64,000 nucleotides of DNA from Leptodactylus fallax (Eukaryota > Chordata > Amphibia > Anura > Leptodactylidae), in assembly GCA_947044405.1 (NCBI GenBank), contig CAMRHE010000035.1, forward strand, positions 5,615,501 through 5,679,500. The letters run 5' to 3'. This document shows, in pieces, positions 61,057 to 64,000 of this stretch. The position numbers and the translations under genes are program-made. The notes below the pieces were generated by a model, which was given only the letters and a program-made list of their open reading frames with translations, had not been told where the DNA came from and did no database searches. Every line of letters begins with the position of its first letter. Positions within the stretch are counted from its first letter, which is position 1.

Positions 61057-62300
61057 TTATCCTTTCTGGGTTTCACTGTAGCCCACGAGGATACCTTCTT
61101 TGGCATGGGATTCCCACTTGGTACGTTTTTCCTTAGGGACATGCACAAATACTTTACTTCCAAATACTCTTATGTGTTGTAGATTAGGCTTTTTGCTGTT
61201 CCATATCTCAAATGGAGTTTTCTCTGTAGCTTTACCTGGTAAACTGTTTTGAAGATAGCATGCTGTCATGATTGCTTCACCCCAATATGTTGTAGGCAAA
61301 TCTGCGTCAAATAGCATACTTCTTCCATTTTCACAGAGTGTCCAGTTTCTTCTTTCCGCTACACCATTTTGTTCAGGATTGTATGGTACAGTGGTCTGAA
61401 ACACGATTCCATTTTTTTTTTTAAATGCTTTGTGTATCACTGCTTGTATATTCAATTCCATTATCTGCACGCAGGATTTTTGGCATTCTCCCAAATTTGT
61501 TATATACTTCAGCTAGATATGTTTCAAGTTTCCCTGGGACTTCATCTTTGCTGTGAGGTAGATTGACAACCGTATATCTTGAATAGTCATCGATAAATGT
61601 GAGAAAATATCTCTTCTTTCCAGGAGTTAGAGTATTCATTGGACCACAAACATCAGTATGTATTAAATCCAGCGGCTGTTCTGATTTTGTAGTATTATTC
61701 TTAGGAAAAGATTTTCGGGACATTTTTCCTTTAAGACAGCTTGTACACTTCATTGTCTGATTACACTGATCAATTGTAATGCCTTCAGCAACTTGTTTTT
61801 GAACTAACTTTCTTACTGCTTCTGGGTCTCTATGTGCAAGACGCCTGTGCCATAGATGGATACAATTTGTGCGTTGTTCTTGTTTAGCAGTATATTCGTT
61901 TTCTTTGCAATTTAACTGATATAGCTCATCTTTGATCTTTCCTTCTGCTAGTATACGGCCCCTTTTTGAGATGATGCAGCCGCTATCTTTAAATGTAACT
62001 TCATTTCCTTGTCTTGTGAGTTTCTTCACAGATAACAGATTGCTTTCAAGGCTAGGTACATACAGCACATCTTTTACTGGGATCTTTCTGCTTTGTGTTG
62101 GGGAGACTTGACAATCAATGTAACCATCCCCTATTCCCTCTGTATTCATATACTGACCATTAGCTAAAATCACTTTCTCTGACTTACTTTGGTTAAGGTT
62201 AGAAAAGAAGTTTCTATCATTGGTCATATGACTAGTTGCTCCAGAGTCTATACACCATGCATGCTTGGATGTACTTGCATTAATGGTAAATCTAGTTTCA
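61057..62300 (-). pseudogene. Copia protease and integrase
   Basis: The protease site DSGATSHM is encoded at about 62235-62258, in a different frame from the gag tail. Integrase follows: LWHRRLAHRD with His residues and MKCTSCLKGK (HHCC zinc domain), then LIHTDVCGPM (first Asp), LTFIDDYSRY, LRADNG (second Asp) and, after a frame break around the T-run at 61411-61421, YNPEQNGVAERRNW (Glu). The block GILVGYSETQKG closes the domain near 61057. The DDE residues are kept, and at least one frameshift separates them. Confidence 0.87.
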
Positions 62301-63095
62301 GTACTTGAATTGTGTTTTTCTTCAGTGATGGCACTTTTAACCCTTTGATGATTTTGCTTTTTTTTAGATGATTCATTCTAGCTTTCCAGACTCTGCAGTC
62401 AGCTTTTAGGTGCCCTGTTTTCTTGCATACAAAACACTCATGTGTTTCTTTCAAATGACTTTTATTTTCGGGTAGAGCTTGGGCTTTTAAAACGGATTCT
62501 GCGTTAGATACCCCAGCGCTGCATACACTCTCTGTCTTCCGCTTGTATTCATCTATAAGCTTTCCTCTGACATACTCCAGTGTGAGCTCATTATCTGGGC
62601 GCACATCTAGTGCGGTTACAAGTGTGTCATAGCTTTCTGGAAGACCGCTTAATAGTACTGCAGCAATATGTAAATCTTTGAGATCTTCTCCAATGCCACG
62701 TAAGTGCTCCACAATTTCTAAAGTGTTTCTTATATAGTCCTCATATCACTGTTCATATTTAGCTTAGACTGGTACAGCTTTCTCATTAGATAGAGCTTAT
62801 TGCTAAGATTTATCCTTTCATGCACTTTCTACAGCTGCTCCCACATTTCTTTTGCAGTGTCACATTTGCATACATGTACAATCTGATCATCATCTATGCT
62901 GAGGGATATAGTGCTTTGTGCTTTCTGATCCTTCTCTATCCAGTCATCTGTTACTAGGTCAGGTTTAGACTCCTGTGTGTATTTTCACGTACCTTCTCTT
63001 ATCAGCAGCATCTTTATCTTGAATTTCCAGGATTGATAGTTCTGATTATTCAGGTTTGGCACTGTGAACTTCATAGAGTTGCTGCTGGTGGCCAT
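62248..63095 (-). pseudogene. Copia gag with zinc knuckle
   Basis: It starts MATSSNSMKFTVPNL at 63095, 62 nt after the LTR. It continues, with stops near 62985 and 62830-62720, through gag-like LSIDDDQIVHVCKC and AVLLSGLPESYDTLVTAL to ECFVCKKTGHLKADC, a C-x2-C-x4-H-x4-C zinc knuckle that would bind the RNA genome. The intact part is 62248-62712. At least two stops disable full-length gag. Confidence 0.85.
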
Positions 63096-63143
63096 CTTGG
63101 GTCACTGTTGTTTTTCTTTTTCTTTCTGTGTATCTGGGGGTAT

Positions 63144-63157
63144 CTAGGCCCATAACC
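63144..63157 (-). other. Primer binding site, initiator-tRNA-Met anticodon type
   Basis: On the minus strand the 14 nt right after the 5' LTR read GGTTATGGGCCTAG. Eukaryotic initiator tRNA-Met has CUGGGCCCAUAACC across its anticodon stem-loop, giving 13 of 14 complementary bases. Copia elements are known to prime from this internal, half-tRNA site. Confidence 0.8.
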
Positions 63158-63472
63158 TGTTGGCAGCGGATTAATCTTTGACTGTCCAGGCATTCAACAG
63201 TAAACAGATATTTATTGAGGAACAAGAATAATACACTGTATTCTGTAACTTACGATCTCAGCTACTTGTCTGTGAGCTCCATGTGCTCTGCTCTATGCTG
63301 TAGCTACAAAAACAAAACAGAGAGGAACTTCCTGGTTTTGTTACTCTAGCCCCCCTTTTAACAGAGCTTTATTAACAACTTAACACTATGCCTAGAGAAA
63401 GAAGCTTATGCAGTTATAAACATATAAACAGTAGTTGTTGCAATACAGGCAATAATAAACATTATTCCAACA
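63158..63472 (-). repeat. Copia 5' LTR (315 bp)
   Basis: The upstream LTR of the minus-strand element. It contains the segment around agctacaaaaacaaaacaga that the other LTR lacks. Confidence 0.93.
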
Positions 63473-63634
63473 CCAGGACACAGTAGATGATGTCTGGCTG
63501 TTTACAAGTAGTAGGCAGCATCAGCAGTACAGTAAATGGAACATGATACAGGAAGATAGTGGAAGATATATGCAATGGCATCAGCCAGAAATGTGTGAAA
63601 ATCCTCACAGATTCATGCCTGATTCATTTTGACA

Positions 63635-63830
63635 AAAACATTTTTTCCATATTTGTAGTGAACAGATTAGGCTGCCTAGGTGTTGCAATGCCACCAAGAA
63701 CACTGAACAACCTCTCAGCAATTATGCTTGAGGCTGAGCAAGATAAAACTCCCATGGCATACTGAACCATCTCCTTTTGCTGTTCTAACCTATTGGCCCA
63801 GAATTCCTTGAGGTCAAAGTTATCTGCAGT
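63635..63830 (-). pseudogene. hAT transposase C-terminal (dimerisation) fragment
   Basis: One minus-strand frame reads DLKEFWANRLEQQKEM, VQYAMGVLSCSASSIIAERL and FSVLGGIATPRQPNL, then KMFLSK and a stop. The W...L.CSASS..AERLFS..G.I.TPR pattern is the conserved C-terminal region of hAT transposases. No other domain is seen before the window ends. The Copia element has inserted just downstream of its stop. Confidence 0.75.
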
Positions 63831-64000
63831 ATTATAGGGGCACTCTAGGCACGACTGTACCTGCTTGTGCAGTCAGTTACCTTCTGAGGGTCTGTTTGGA
63901 GCTGCAAGGTGAAAAATTTCTGGTTCATCATGTTCCAGATACTGTACTGGCTGCTGATACTGCTGCTTTCTCTCCTGTTACTAGTAGCTGTGGCAGTGGT

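Larger units (their letters stand above)
58930..63472 (-). mobile_element. Copia-type LTR retrotransposon with both LTRs
   Basis: LTRs of 272 bp (58930-59201) and 315 bp (63158-63472) have ends TGTTGG...CCAACA and are flanked by CCACG (58925-58929) and CCAGG (63473-63477), a 5-bp duplication with one change. The domain order on the minus strand is gag with a CCHC knuckle, protease, integrase, RT, RNase H. Integrase before RT defines the Copia order. The LTRs differ by about six substitutions plus a ~43-bp gap, so the insertion is moderately young. Stops and frameshifts interrupt the coding region. Confidence 0.93.

Noticed and set aside
63144..63157. tRNA gene suggested by similarity to initiator tRNA-Met
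   Set aside because: Only 14 nt match, on the strand complementary to the tRNA and directly next to an LTR. This is a primer binding site.

Overview
The window reads as vertebrate nuclear DNA, most likely from a frog or toad (inference). It has spliced exons with GT/AG borders, an exon of a vomeronasal type-2 receptor, many Tc1-like transposons, CR1/L2/Rex1/L1 LINEs, a tyrosine-recombinase retrotransposon, a Copia element and abundant minisatellites. No bacterial gene organisation, rRNA or tRNA gene was seen.

Layout. 1-8.8 kb is a nested stack on an old CR1-like LINE. A Tc1 end, itself cut by a TTAA-specific element, lies in the CR1. So does an antisense L2 LINE carrying a complete-looking Tc1 (1629-3263), and so does another Tc1 carrying a hAT element. 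8.8-13.8 kb holds microsatellites, decayed hAT/Tc1 material and a 45-bp minisatellite. 13.9-18.6 kb is the best host gene: two tandem TATA-box/signal-peptide first exons, then a short linker exon, a membrane exon, three cytoplasmic exons and a 3' UTR exon. It predicts a type I membrane protein of 191 or 189 residues that I do not recognise. 18.8-26 kb has Tc1 relics, a foldback element with TA borders and a Rex1-like LINE with an unbroken RT frame. 27.4-34 kb holds two homologous cysteine-rich exons. Each is preceded by a minisatellite, and a solo LTR interrupts the first array. 35.7 kb is a lone V2R exon. 37.0-42.0 kb is a 5-kb TTAA-flanked element built from ~390-bp modules. 43.06-43.41 kb is homopolymer-rich and looks like an assembly artefact. 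43.4-46.6 kb holds two abutting Tc1 copies. 47-52.3 kb is a minus-strand Ngaro/DIRS-like retrotransposon (RT-RNase H, tyrosine recombinase, SGNH hydrolase), broken by two solo LTRs. 53.2-57.8 kb is a decayed L1/Tx1-type LINE. 58.9-63.5 kb is a Copia element with both LTRs. The window ends in a hAT transposase fragment.

How the parts relate. Most of the sequence is selfish DNA in insertion-on-insertion order, which gives relative ages. The host signal is the 14-18 kb gene, the two cysteine-rich exons (entered in phase 1, as the gene's exon 1 would require) and the V2R exon. Whether the cysteine-rich exons belong to a paralogue of the 14-kb gene is inference. Only one coding frame among the transposons (Tc1 at 1847-2881) appears fully intact.
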